In this document: positions 1-7,852 of the stretch, in pieces
Layout of the letters: each line of letters begins with the position of its first letter
Position numbering within the stretch: the first letter of the stretch is position 1
NCBI GenBank assembly: GCA_947629215.1
Contig: CANRCU010000079.1
Location: 1-8,907 of the forward strand
Length of the DNA: 8,907 nt
Source: an uncultured Clostridia bacterium
GTDB taxonomy: Bacteria; Bacillota; Clostridia; Lachnospirales; CAG-274
Direction of reading: 5' to 3'
The notes under the pieces: model-generated
Told to the model about the DNA's origin: nothing
Seen by the model: only the letters and a program-made list of their open reading frames with translations
Database searches by the model: none
Position numbers and translations under genes: made by a program

Positions 1-2075
1 AATATCCCCACAGGCAGCGACGACGCCTGTATTTTTTCAACTTTTCCTCCGCGCACAATAAAACTTGCGACCGCGCCTATTTTCACAAACTCGCAGATAC
101 CGCTGTATAAGTCTATCGTGCATATATCGAGCGTTGAAAAAATATCCTCCCTTGCCCGCATGAGCAGTACGGAATTTATCATATTTATAGCCATTTTACG
201 CTCAAAGCCTGCCGACATAAATTCTTCGTACAGTTCTATCGACGCCGCGCTTTCCTCATGCGCAGCATTTCCGCAGCCCATTCCGTCCGAAATGGCAAGC
301 AGATATTTGCCGTTTTCAAAATGTGTATTTGTATAGCTGTCGCCGCAGACCTTATCTTTCGGTATGCTTATCCCGAAAGCCGTTATACGGAATTTTTCGC
401 TTTCGGAAAGATGCAAACGGCAGCAGTTGTTTTCGTTTATATTGCAGCCGTTATCTTTGCGCGACATTCTTACACCCAAAATACGGCTCACAAGCGGTAT
501 TATATTCCCTGCGCAGCTGTTTCTGCCATAACAGTTGTCAAGCGTTATGACCGCCTCGGTCCTTTCGTCGCTGTTGGTATATACAACGGCATTTTTTACA
601 TTATACGGATATTTTGCAAGCTCATCGAAAAGTTCTTTGCTTTTTTTGTTATCAAATGTCAGCCCTATATCCAGGTCGTGCCACAATTTTTTAACAAGCT
701 CGGCTATTGACGATATTTGGCAGCTCAACATATCACGGCTTTGCGCTATTCTTTTCTGCCACATATTGTTTATGCTTCTTATCTCGTACATATGTATAAT
801 TTCGGCAAGCATTTCCCTTATATGTATACAATCCCTGCGGAATATGGCGGGAACATCGTTCATATCCGCAGCACCGTTTTTTTCAAAAGTCTTTAAAATA
901 TCCAGCACCGAACCATAGGTAAAATTGAAACGTTCTTCCCAGCAATATTTGCTGTATTTACATTCCGTACAGACTTTTGCCGCAATATCATCTGCCAAAA
1001 CAGCCATATCTTTGGACAGCGGCGGACTTTTTCTTTCAGCCGATACTCTGCCGAGCGCTTTTGACAGCCCCGAAAACGAGCGTGAAAAGCTCTTAAGCCT
1101 TGTCGAAGTTATCTCTTTTATAAGAGCGCCGTATTCAAGGGAACGGCTTATACCCGTATCGATAGGCGCGGAAATGGCAAAATACAGCTTGTCCGGTATA
1201 AAAACAAGTGTCAGGTCTGCCAATATCAGGGCAATAAGATTGCCGATATTTATAAACTGCGGCTGTTTGTACCATGCCATAGGCACAGCGCCCATCGCAA
1301 AGCCCACGGCGGTGAGCAGCTTATGTTTTTTTGAAAGCACCGTCGCAAAGATACTACCCACTATCAGCACGGGCATTGCCGACGCGTCGCCTATCTTGCT
1401 GAAAACGGTCACCAGCCCCATTATCGCCGAGCCGCTTATACTTAGGCTGAAACCGCACTTACAGCAAAGCAGAAAAATAAAAACAAGCATAAGATAAAGG
1501 CTGAGCGGCGTATAACCCATATTGAAATTTGCCGAACCCGAGATAATGCAGCATATTATAAGGCTAAGGCTTAGCAGTTCTTCACTTTCCAAAGTATGTT
1601 TGGGCGTTTTCATAAATATCATCTGCACGGCGCTGTCAAAAATATAGCAGATAAAGCCTGCGAGCAGACCTTCAAGAACGGCAAGCACACCGTAAAACAG
1701 CGTTATTTTTTCCGACACCGAAAACAGGATACCGCCCGTCAGCATAGACAGCCCGCACAGCACGCTTTTATTCAGCGATGACGGTTTTATATGTTTGAGA
1801 GAGGCTATATATGTAAACATCATCAATATCGCAAGGGCTATTATATAACGCGCAATATATATTCTGCTGTAAATTGTTGCCAGCCCAAGCACAGCGAACA
1901 ATATTGCCGTCAAAAAACAATTTTCAAAGCACAATGTCCCGACAAAGCCCAATATCACGGGATCTATAGTGTCAAACAAGACCACTCTGCCCATAAAAAA
2001 GGCAGATGCGGCAAATATATGCAAGGCTGTGGCGAATAATAATTTGGTATTTCCTGTACTTATTTTTGCATCCAT
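1..2075 (-). CDS. spoIIE: Stage II sporulation protein E, 3' end cut off by window edge
   Basis: SpoIIE is the membrane-bound PP2C-type serine phosphatase of the sporulation septum. It dephosphorylates SpoIIAA, which releases sigma-F in the forespore, and it also helps form the polar septum. I translated the minus strand from the ATG at 2075-2073, preceded by GGAGGAA; the frame stays open for 691 codons to position 3. Residues about 12-310 hold a series of hydrophobic segments, matching the multi-span N-terminus of the family. A CxxC...CW cluster lies at residues 369-379. The PP2C domain shows GDSY (Asp579) and ISDGMG (Asp597). Their 18-residue spacing equals that of Asp610 and Asp628 in B. 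subtilis SpoIIE. STLDICTIDL and ASSLPVGI follow as in the family. Compared with the 827-residue B. subtilis protein, roughly 105 C-terminal residues lie outside the window. The gene diverges from nrdR. Confidence 0.97.
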   Translation of the reverse strand, partial: MDAKISTGNTKLLFATALHIFAASAFFMGRVVLFDTIDPVILGFVGTLCFENCFLTAILFAVLGLATIYSRIYIARYIIALAILMMFTYIASLKHIKPSSLNKSVLCGLSMLTGGILFSVSEKITLFYGVLAVLEGLLAGFICYIFDSAVQMIFMKTPKHTLESEELLSLSLIICCIISGSANFNMGYTPLSLYLMLVFIFLLCCKCGFSLSISGSAIMGLVTVFSKIGDASAMPVLIVGSIFATVLSKKHKLLTAVGFAMGAVPMAWYKQPQFINIGNLIALILADLTLVFIPDKLYFAISAPIDTGISRSLEYGALIKEITSTRLKSFSRSFSGLSKALGRVSAERKSPPLSKDMAVLADDIAAKVCTECKYSKYCWEERFNFTYGSVLDILKTFEKNGAADMNDVPAIFRRDCIHIREMLAEIIHMYEIRSINNMWQKRIAQSRDMLSCQISSIAELVKKLWHDLDIGLTFDNKKSKELFDELAKYPYNVKNAVVYTNSDERTEAVITLDNCYGRNSCAGNIIPLVSRILGVRMSRKDNGCNINENNCCRLHLSESEKFRITAFGISIPKDKVCGDSYTNTHFENGKYLLAISDGMGCGNAAHEESAASIELYEEFMSAGFERKMAINMINSVLLMRAREDIFSTLDICTIDLYSGICEFVKIGAVASFIVRGGKVEKIQASSLPVGI

Positions 2076-2102
2076 TGTAAATTCCTCCGTTTTTATATCG
2101 CA

Positions 2103-2135
2103 ATTATAACAAATATGTAGACCGAAATTTGTAAA
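2103..2135 (-). promoter_or_regulatory. Candidate spoIIE promoter, long-spacer sigma-A type
   Basis: Read on the minus strand, TTTACA (2135-2130) and a perfect TATAAT (2108-2103) are separated by 21 bp. A 21-bp spacer is abnormal for ordinary sigma-A promoters, but it is the spacing described for the Spo0A-activated spoIIE promoter of B. subtilis. The -10 lies about 28 bp upstream of the start codon. A direct repeat, aaatatgta on the plus strand, occurs at 2111-2119 and 2135-2143. Assignment is by motif only. Confidence 0.6.
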
Positions 2136-2161
2136 AATATGTAAGCGATATAAAATAATTT

Positions 2162-2201
2162 TTCGACGGCGGAATAATGCCTGCATATACTATTTTCGTC
2201 A
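2162..2201 (-). promoter_or_regulatory. Spo0A-box-like sites upstream of spoIIE
   Basis: On the minus strand, TGACGAA at 2201-2195 fits the Spo0A consensus TGNCGAA exactly. CGTCGAA at 2168-2162 fits 6 of 7 positions. They lie upstream of the candidate spoIIE -35. A weaker 5-of-7 match (GACCGAA, plus strand 2120-2126) falls inside the promoter spacer. Short motifs in AT-rich DNA arise by chance; the support here is position plus the known Spo0A control of spoIIE. Confidence 0.4.
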
Positions 2202-2215
2202 AAAATTTTTATCAC

Positions 2216-2244
2216 TTGTTTTTTTTCATAAAATATATTATAAT
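2216..2244 (+). promoter_or_regulatory. Candidate sigma-A promoter of nrdR and hydS-like gene
   Basis: TTGTTT (2216-2221), a 17-bp spacer and a perfect TATAAT (2239-2244) lie 43 bp upstream of the nrdR start codon. A GGAGGT ribosome binding site follows at 2278-2283. I saw no convincing NrdR box here, so autoregulation is not evident. Confidence 0.6.
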
Positions 2245-2287
2245 AAAATCAGTAAGGTAGTATTTTTTATTTTTTTCGGAGGTAATT

Positions 2288-2752
2288 ATGCGTTGTCCTT
2301 TTTGCGGAAATATAGATACAAAAGTTATAGATACCAGAACTATGGAAGATAATTCGGCTATTCGCCGCCGCCGTGTGTGCGAAAACTGCAACGAGCGTTT
2401 CACAACATACGAAAGGGTCGATATGATACCGCTGACGGTCATCAAATCCGACAACAGGCGCGAAAATTTTGACCGTGACAAACTGCTCAGAAGCGCACTT
2501 AAAAGCTGTCACAAGCGTTCCGTATCGCGCGACCAGATAGAAACTATGATAACGGATATAGAATCCGAGGTACTTGGTTCTATGCGCAAAGAAATATCCA
2601 GCAAAGAACTTGGCGAAATGGTAATGGACAGGCTGAAAGAGCTTGACGATGTGGCATATGTGCGTTTTGCGTCCGTTTACCGCAAATTCAAGGATATAGA
2701 CAGCTTTATGGTAGAGCTTAGCAAACTGCTCGACGACCGTAAAGGCGACTGA
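2288..2752 (+). CDS. nrdR: Transcriptional repressor NrdR of ribonucleotide reductase genes
   Basis: NrdR is a nucleotide-sensing repressor. It binds paired NrdR boxes in front of ribonucleotide reductase operons, and its ATP-cone reads the ATP/dATP balance. The product has 154 residues, the usual size. It begins MRCPFCG and has a zinc ribbon with Cys3, Cys6, Cys31 and Cys34; the stretch RRRR at 26-29 is the typical basic patch between the Cys pairs. The ATP-cone follows at about 49-139, with the conserved VIKSDNRRENFDRDKL segment and DVAYVRFASVYRKF near its end. The start is fixed by GGAGGT five bases upstream. The next gene starts 17 bp after the stop, so the two probably share a transcript. 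No ribonucleotide reductase gene is in the window, so its targets lie elsewhere. Confidence 0.97.
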   Translation: MRCPFCGNIDTKVIDTRTMEDNSAIRRRRVCENCNERFTTYERVDMIPLTVIKSDNRRENFDRDKLLRSALKSCHKRSVSRDQIETMITDIESEVLGSMRKEISSKELGEMVMDRLKELDDVAYVRFASVYRKFKDIDSFMVELSKLLDDRKGD

Positions 2753-2769
2753 GCTTAAAGAGGTATGAT

Positions 2770-4494
2770 ATGAGTTATATAAACGTAAGAAAAGCAAATT
2801 GCAAAAACTGTTACAGGTGCATAAAAAACTGTCATGTCAAATCCATAAAATATGAAAACGACCGTATAGTCATATTGGAAGATGCCTGTATACTCTGCGG
2901 AAAATGCATCACGACCTGTCCGCAGAAAGCCAAAAGCATTATAAACGACACCGTGAGCATAAGGCGTAAGCTCGACGATAAAAACAGCCGTGTGTTCGTA
3001 TCTCTCGACCCAAGTTTTGTTGCGGCTTTCGGCGCAAATTACAAAAAAGTGCCTGCTGCGCTTAAAAAACTCGGCTTTGAACACATAGAGGAAACTTCTC
3101 TCGCCGCCTCGGTAACGACGCAGGCTTATTCAAAACTTATAGCCGAAAACAAAATGAAAAACATAATCTCGACCGCCTGCCCGACCGTCAACAGCTATAT
3201 CACCAAATATTATCCCGAACTTATACAATATATGGCGCCCGTTATGTCGCCGCTTGAGATACACGGCAAACTTATGAAACGGGAATACGGCAGCGACATC
3301 ACCGTTATTTTTATAGGGCCCTGCCTTTCAAAATTAGGCGAGATAGACCATACGCCCTATATAGACGGTATGCTCACATTTACCGAGCTTATCGGGCTTT
3401 TTAACGAAAGGCGTATAACACTTGAAGACCTGCCCGAAGAAGATTTTGAGCGCAGCTCATCTTATTCGCGCGCTTATCCGATAGTTGACGGTATGATATA
3501 CGACCTTATAAAAAATTATAAGGGCGAAACAGGCACGGAACGTGCAGGCAATTACGACCTGTTGTCCGTCAGCGGTCTTGCAAATATCAACAACATTCTG
3601 GACGAATTGAAAACAGGCACGGTAAGCAATGTTTTTGTCGAGGCGAACGCCTGCTACGGCGGCTGTGTACACGGACCGTTCATGCCAATATCCAAATCAG
3701 GCAATTATAAAGGCAGGCTCGATATAAAGGAATATGCCGACGCCGCAACGGCAGGACCTATCAAGACCGACATAGACATAAAAAAAGAGTTCATACCCGA
3801 ACCCGTTGATGTAAAAATGCCGACCGAGACCGAAATAAGATATATCCTCGGCAGAATAGGCAAATATACCAAAGCGCAAGAGCTTGACTGCGGAAGCTGC
3901 GGTTATTCCACCTGCCGTGAAAAAGCAATAGCCGTTTATCAGGGCAAAGCCGATCTTTATCTCTGTTTGCCGTATATGACCGACATCAACCAGACAATGG
4001 CGAATGTAACGCTTTCGCTCACACCCAATTATATCATCGCCGTTGACGAAAACATGAATATAAAAGAATTTAATGTAGCGGCTCAGCGTCTTTTCAAAAC
4101 ATCACGCAACGACGCCATAAACAAAAAGCTGTATGAATTTATAGATACATCAGATTTTCAGAATGTAATATATAATCAGACCAGTATTTATGATAAAAAA
4201 GTCAGATATGACGAGCTTGGCATAGTTACGCAGCAAACAATTGTATACGCGCAGGACAGGAATATGGCTGTCGCAATAATACAAGATATAACCGAAGAGG
4301 AAAAACGCCTTGAGGCTCTAAGCAAAATGCGGCATGAATCGCTTGATATGGCACAGAAAGTCATCGATAAACAGATGACCGTTGCCCAACAGATAGCAAG
4401 CCTTCTTGGCGAAACAACAGCCGAAACAAAGGTAACATTAAACAGGCTCAAAAACCTTGTTGCTGCCGAAGAGGGAACGGAACAGAAAAAGTAA
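2770..4494 (+). CDS. HydS-like putative sensory [FeFe]-hydrogenase with PAS domain
   Basis: This 574-residue protein probably senses H2 or redox state rather than turning over H2 metabolically. Domains in order: a two-cluster 4Fe-4S ferredoxin domain (Cys11, 14, 17, 21 and 40, 43, 46, 50); a hydrogenase large-subunit-like core (about 75-335); a four-Cys Fe-S domain (Cys374, 377, 382, 399); a PAS domain (about 410-510); and a C-terminal helical tail (about 511-565). The three H-cluster motifs are present but altered: STACP (134-138), GPCLSK (183-188) and EANACYGGC (291-299). All four cysteines that would hold the H-cluster cubane remain (137, 185, 295, 299). Ala136 replaces the proton-shuttle cysteine of TSCCP, a change known in sensory HydS proteins. 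No histidine kinase or output domain is visible. A PP2C (SpoIIE-family) phosphatase often sits next to such genes; none follows here. An RBS (AAGAGG) lies six bases before the start. Sensing is inferred from family knowledge. Confidence 0.85.
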   Translation: MSYINVRKANCKNCYRCIKNCHVKSIKYENDRIVILEDACILCGKCITTCPQKAKSIINDTVSIRRKLDDKNSRVFVSLDPSFVAAFGANYKKVPAALKKLGFEHIEETSLAASVTTQAYSKLIAENKMKNIISTACPTVNSYITKYYPELIQYMAPVMSPLEIHGKLMKREYGSDITVIFIGPCLSKLGEIDHTPYIDGMLTFTELIGLFNERRITLEDLPEEDFERSSSYSRAYPIVDGMIYDLIKNYKGETGTERAGNYDLLSVSGLANINNILDELKTGTVSNVFVEANACYGGCVHGPFMPISKSGNYKGRLDIKEYADAATAGPIKTDIDIKKEFIPEPVDVKMPTETEIRYILGRIGKYTKAQELDCGSCGYSTCREKAIAVYQGKADLYLCLPYMTDINQTMANVTLSLTPNYIIAVDENMNIKEFNVAAQRLFKTSRNDAINKKLYEFIDTSDFQNVIYNQTSIYDKKVRYDELGIVTQQTIVYAQDRNMAVAIIQDITEEEKRLEALSKMRHESLDMAQKVIDKQMTVAQQIASLLGETTAETKVTLNRLKNLVAAEEGTEQKK

Positions 4495-4511
4495 ATTCCG
4501 TACTTATAAAT

Positions 4512-4543
4512 AATACCGCCTTTCCGTAACGATCGGCGGTATT
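4512..4543. terminator. Hairpin between convergent genes, probable terminator
   Basis: A perfect 9-bp stem, AATACCGCC (4512-4520) with GGCGGTATT (4535-4543), encloses a 14-nt loop. It starts 17 bp after the hydS-like stop and is followed by a T-rich but interrupted tract. The DUF2971-like gene converges from the right and ends at 4562, so the hairpin may serve both strands. The poly-U tract is weaker on the minus-strand reading. Confidence 0.7.
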
Positions 4544-4561
4544 GCTTATTATTAGTTTCTT

Positions 4562-5470
4562 TTATTTGTCCGTAGTCTTACTATCTTTGTTGCATTTGGC
4601 GCACAAGTCCATTTTTACTTTACCATGATATTTACTAAGATTTACTTTTGAAGTCAATACTAATAAATCACTTATATTTTTATAGTTTTTGGTTAAATAT
4701 TCCATATCAATACAGTTTATTTCAGGGGCGAAGTTTATAGAAATATTACTGTAAACATCATATTTAAAGTTTAAAATTACCTTTACAGAACCCCTATCTT
4801 GTTCAAAAACCGTATCTATTTTTTTCTTTAATTCAGTGGATAATATCTCTATCAAAAGCCTTGTTTCTTTTTCATAATACCATATAAGATTTTTCTGAAA
4901 GCCTACATTCTGCCTTCTATACAAATCAAATTCTTTTGTAGAAAATATGTGATTTGTCATAGTATTATATTTTAGGTCTGTAATACCATTATGTTCCGAA
5001 TCTTGAAAGTATATTATATCTCTAAAAGTTATTTTAAAATCCTTATCCTTTTCAAGATTTTCTTTTATATGTACAATTTTACCATTTTCTATTACAGATA
5101 ATGAATATAAACTTTCTTTGATCAATTTTTTTATATATGTACTTTTTAAAACAATTCGACCCCCATTTCCTCGCATACCTGCATATAAATACCATAATGC
5201 AAGATTTTCGTTAATTCCGCTGGAAAAACATAATGAATAATAATATCTTTGTTCTATGTCATTGCCAAATTGTTCTTTATCACAAAAATCATTAAATGCA
5301 GATACATTTGACATATGAAACGACATACTGCCCAAAATGTTATCTATTGCTTTTAGATTGGTATAATGGCAAAATTTATCATGTCGAAACTCTCTGCCGG
5401 GAAGATAACCGCTTATATCCGCACTTGTTTTCAACTTGCCAAACTCATTCCACTTGAAAAACCTTGTCAT
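4562..5470 (-). CDS. DUF2971-like protein, last gene of the switch-controlled operon
   Basis: The product has 302 residues and no signal peptide or membrane segment, so it is probably cytoplasmic. The pattern fits DUF2971 as I know it: HYTNLKAIDNIL (35-46), then FHMSNVSAFND with Asn60-Asp61, then SLCFSS and an aromatic LWYLYAG segment (92-98), and later WYYEKETRLLIE with the Glu-x-Glu-x-Arg signature (E200, E202, R204). The extreme C-terminus has a CAKC pair (290-293) of unknown use. The biochemical function of DUF2971 is not established to my knowledge. The order His-Tyr-Thr, aromatic core, Glu-x-Glu resembles an ADP-ribosyltransferase-type layout, but this is speculation. It starts 27 bp after the upstream gene, with AGGAAG as RBS. 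The DNA is clearly AT-richer than nrdR and hydS, consistent with acquisition by transfer. Confidence 0.7.
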   Translation of the reverse strand: MTRFFKWNEFGKLKTSADISGYLPGREFRHDKFCHYTNLKAIDNILGSMSFHMSNVSAFNDFCDKEQFGNDIEQRYYYSLCFSSGINENLALWYLYAGMRGNGGRIVLKSTYIKKLIKESLYSLSVIENGKIVHIKENLEKDKDFKITFRDIIYFQDSEHNGITDLKYNTMTNHIFSTKEFDLYRRQNVGFQKNLIWYYEKETRLLIEILSTELKKKIDTVFEQDRGSVKVILNFKYDVYSNISINFAPEINCIDMEYLTKNYKNISDLLVLTSKVNLSKYHGKVKMDLCAKCNKDSKTTDK

Positions 5471-5497
5471 TTTGTAACACTTCCTATCTTATTATAA

Positions 5498-7345
5498 TTA
5501 AGATTGCTTTATGTAAGTCTCTCCATCATCCGTTAAATAACCACTATATAAATTCACCGTCTCATCACTACTTTCACTGGGTCTAAAAGAACCATACGTT
5601 CCACCTGTTGATAATAGTTGACTACTATCATCCATAAGAATTATATCATTGTTGCCTGAAATATCTAAAACTACAAATCTATGATACACCATATTGGTTT
5701 TATAATCTGCCTCTATTTGCCACACTCTTATAAACCCATCATAATAAGTTCCTGAAATGTTCTTAAATCTATTTTTTATATTTTCCAATCTTTGATTGCT
5801 ATCTTTATAATTATACTTTGCAAGGTATTCAAGATCATTTATCATATTCGAATAATCCATTTTACCGCTTATAACTTGTGTGTATATTTTCTGTTTTGAC
5901 CATTCCAATATTTCATTTGCACTTGCCACTTTCGGATTTGCACTTGCAACTCCAAGTATTTTTATAACATGATTTATTGCTTCCTTATAGTTTCCGTCAT
6001 TATAATAATTAGCAGCCTCCGTAAGTTTAATTTGATTTTCAGCCGATATACTCATTGCTGCGGCATTGCTGTAATCTCCGCATAACTTATAATGGGAGGC
6101 GGCATTTGCAAAATCATAGGAATTATATTCTACAACAGCAAGTTTATAGTAAGTTTCTTTTATCTTTTGTTCACTGTCATTATATCCGTCCAACTCTATA
6201 TAAATGTGTATAGCCTCTGTAATATTTTCTAAATTTTCACTTTTGGAAAAATCATCAGCTTTCAAATACTTTGTTTTTTTTATTTTATCGGCAGAATCAT
6301 TGTAATCACCCAATTCTGTAAATATATTTATTGCTTGATCCCATTCGCCGTTTTTTATAAATAATTCGCCTTTTAAATACTTTGCTTCAAGTATTTTATC
6401 GGTCGAATCTTTAAAAGAATCCAATTTAACAAAAGTTTCTATCGCTTTATCATATTTGGCACTTTCCATAGCTTTTATTGCGCCGTTATACATAAAAAAC
6501 TTAATAATATTGTTTACACAAACAAACGATATAAACAAAACAGCAACTATTCCTACCGTTCTTATTATTATTTTCTTTCTTTTCTCGGCGGCAATTCTTC
6601 TTTCCTCCGCTAATTTAGCCGCCCTTATACGTTCTCTCTCGGCTTTTTCTGCTGCAAGCCTTTCATTTTCCGCTTGTATTTTTGCCTGTTGCTCTCTCTC
6701 CTTTCTTTCTTTCTCCATCCTGATATTCTTTTCTTCCTCAAGATAAGCCTTATCGGATATTTGAGCCAGTCTAAAAATATTCGCACCGCAAGCAACACAG
6801 TTTTCATCATTTACAGAATTTGTCTGACCACAGGTACATTGCCAGAAATTGTCTGTGACATTTAAAACTTTAATGTTGCTTGCCCTTACCTTTTTTGTTT
6901 CTATAAAAAATTGATCGTATAATTTACCAAAAAAAATTTTTGCATCCGCCTGTTCGGGCGGTATTATACCAATATCGCTATTGTCATTATTCCAAATACT
7001 TCCATCAACAAAATCAACTTTTTTTATGATAACTTTTATTCCCGAAATTTTTTTAGACTCTATTGGAACCGGCTGCTCATCACCAAAACTTCTTTTCATT
7101 GTTGTTTCAAGATTTGTATACAAAACATCCGAAACACCGGTTATATATTCTGATTTATCATCATAACAAAGTATATCTACCCATATAGACTTTATTCTTT
7201 TGTTTCCCAATGCAAAAAATTTTATCTGAACAACATTTTGCTTTGCAAGATTATCCATAAGGATATTATATTTTTCGACTTTAACAGGACAGCCGGCAAG
7301 CCATTCTTTTTGACTATTGGAATTTATTATACTGTATCTTTCCAT
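5498..7345 (-). CDS. Membrane-anchored zinc-ribbon protein with TPR-like repeats, unknown function
   Basis: I do not recognise a named family for this 615-residue protein. Its parts are readable. Residues 1-165 form a soluble, beta-rich-looking domain. Next is a zinc ribbon of the CxC...CxxC type (Cys170, 172, 183, 186). Residues about 200-257 are highly charged (Lys, Arg, Glu, Ala) and probably a helical or coiled-coil stalk. One hydrophobic segment (about 258-285) is a likely membrane span. Residues about 290-530 hold repeated helical pairs with the recurring phrase YxxAIxxFxxLxxYxDSxxKIxxxxY, seen near 298-318, 335-355, 376-396 and, more weakly, 411-430; these are TPR/SEL1-like. A C-terminal domain of about 85 residues (530-615) looks beta-rich. 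The architecture suggests a membrane scaffold or sensor with the ribbon on one side and the repeats on the other. The gap to the preceding gene is 12 bp and contains the RBS AAAGGAAG. Confidence 0.75.
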   Translation of the reverse strand: MERYSIINSNSQKEWLAGCPVKVEKYNILMDNLAKQNVVQIKFFALGNKRIKSIWVDILCYDDKSEYITGVSDVLYTNLETTMKRSFGDEQPVPIESKKISGIKVIIKKVDFVDGSIWNNDNSDIGIIPPEQADAKIFFGKLYDQFFIETKKVRASNIKVLNVTDNFWQCTCGQTNSVNDENCVACGANIFRLAQISDKAYLEEEKNIRMEKERKEREQQAKIQAENERLAAEKAERERIRAAKLAEERRIAAEKRKKIIIRTVGIVAVLFISFVCVNNIIKFFMYNGAIKAMESAKYDKAIETFVKLDSFKDSTDKILEAKYLKGELFIKNGEWDQAINIFTELGDYNDSADKIKKTKYLKADDFSKSENLENITEAIHIYIELDGYNDSEQKIKETYYKLAVVEYNSYDFANAASHYKLCGDYSNAAAMSISAENQIKLTEAANYYNDGNYKEAINHVIKILGVASANPKVASANEILEWSKQKIYTQVISGKMDYSNMINDLEYLAKYNYKDSNQRLENIKNRFKNISGTYYDGFIRVWQIEADYKTNMVYHRFVVLDISGNNDIILMDDSSQLLSTGGTYGSFRPSESSDETVNLYSGYLTDDGETYIKQS

Positions 7346-7357
7346 TATTTTCTTCCT

Positions 7358-7762
7358 TTACATTTTTGGCAAACCATTATTGTATAATTCTTGTTCGGTC
7401 ACTTTATTACGACTTTCGTTTAATATTTCTGTTTGAATCTTCAGGTATTCAGCAGCGCGATAAGCCTCCGATATTTTATCTCTTTCAATTCTATATTGTA
7501 AAATAATATAGTCACTGTACACTTTCATGAAGGCTATAAAAATTACGCCGCCTAAAATACCTATAGCTATGCCAACCACTGCGTGCGACGCCATACCGCC
7601 CAAACAAGCACCTAAAATTGCCAAAAAAATCAATACAAGTACCGAAAAAAAGATTACCGTTTCGTTTGCTGTATTTATCAGATTATTTAATCCACTTACC
7701 GATTCCAGTATATCCGGATCTACTCTTTTAATTTCCCCACTGTAATTTTTTTCTTCTTTCAT
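7358..7762 (-). CDS. Small two-helix membrane protein, first gene of the operon
   Basis: The product has 134 residues and I do not recognise the family. A charged N-terminus (1-30) is followed by two hydrophobic segments, about 33-55 and 59-79, joined by a short glycine-rich turn (GACLGGMASH). The second segment has glycines spaced like a packing motif. A basic, probably helical tail (80-120) follows. It is likely an inner-membrane hairpin with both ends on the same side. A strong RBS (AAGGAGG at 7776-7770) lies seven bases upstream of the ATG and decides the start. It is the first gene after the candidate invertible promoter, and the next gene follows after 12 bp, so its product may act in the membrane with that protein. 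Function unknown. Confidence 0.75.
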   Translation of the reverse strand: MKEEKNYSGEIKRVDPDILESVSGLNNLINTANETVIFFSVLVLIFLAILGACLGGMASHAVVGIAIGILGGVIFIAFMKVYSDYIILQYRIERDKISEAYRAAEYLKIQTEILNESRNKVTEQELYNNGLPKM

Positions 7763-7794
7763 ATTTGATCCTCCTTGATGTTTGATTTACTCTT

Positions 7795-7820
7795 TTCTCA
7801 AAAGGCATACTTTTTGAGAA
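7795..7820 (+). repeat. Left inverted-repeat recombination site, hix-like (IRL)
   Basis: A 26-bp dyad of two 12-bp half-sites around a central AT (7807-7808). The left half reads TTCTCAAAAGGC; the right half, read inward on the opposite strand, is TTCTCAAAAAGT. Nine terminal base pairs of the dyad match perfectly. The size, the TTnTCAAAA start and the 2-bp centre match the layout of Hin/Gin-family crossover sites. It lies 32 bp upstream of the operon's first start codon. Confidence 0.75.
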
Positions 7821-7852
7821 TAAATTTTTATGTCAAATTTTGTTGTAATATA

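Noticed and set aside
118..2039. Several plus-strand open frames across the first 2 kb
   Set aside because: They are shadows of spoIIE on the minus strand, whose continuous 691-codon frame shows clear family motifs; the plus-strand frames have no recognisable domains.
2076..2287. NrdR box autoregulating nrdR
   Set aside because: I found no pair of 16-bp sites resembling the NrdR consensus in the intergenic region.
2212..3084. Minus-strand frames across nrdR and the start of the hydS-like gene
   Set aside because: The plus-strand products are unmistakable NrdR and Fe-S protein sequences; the antisense frames lack RBS and motifs.
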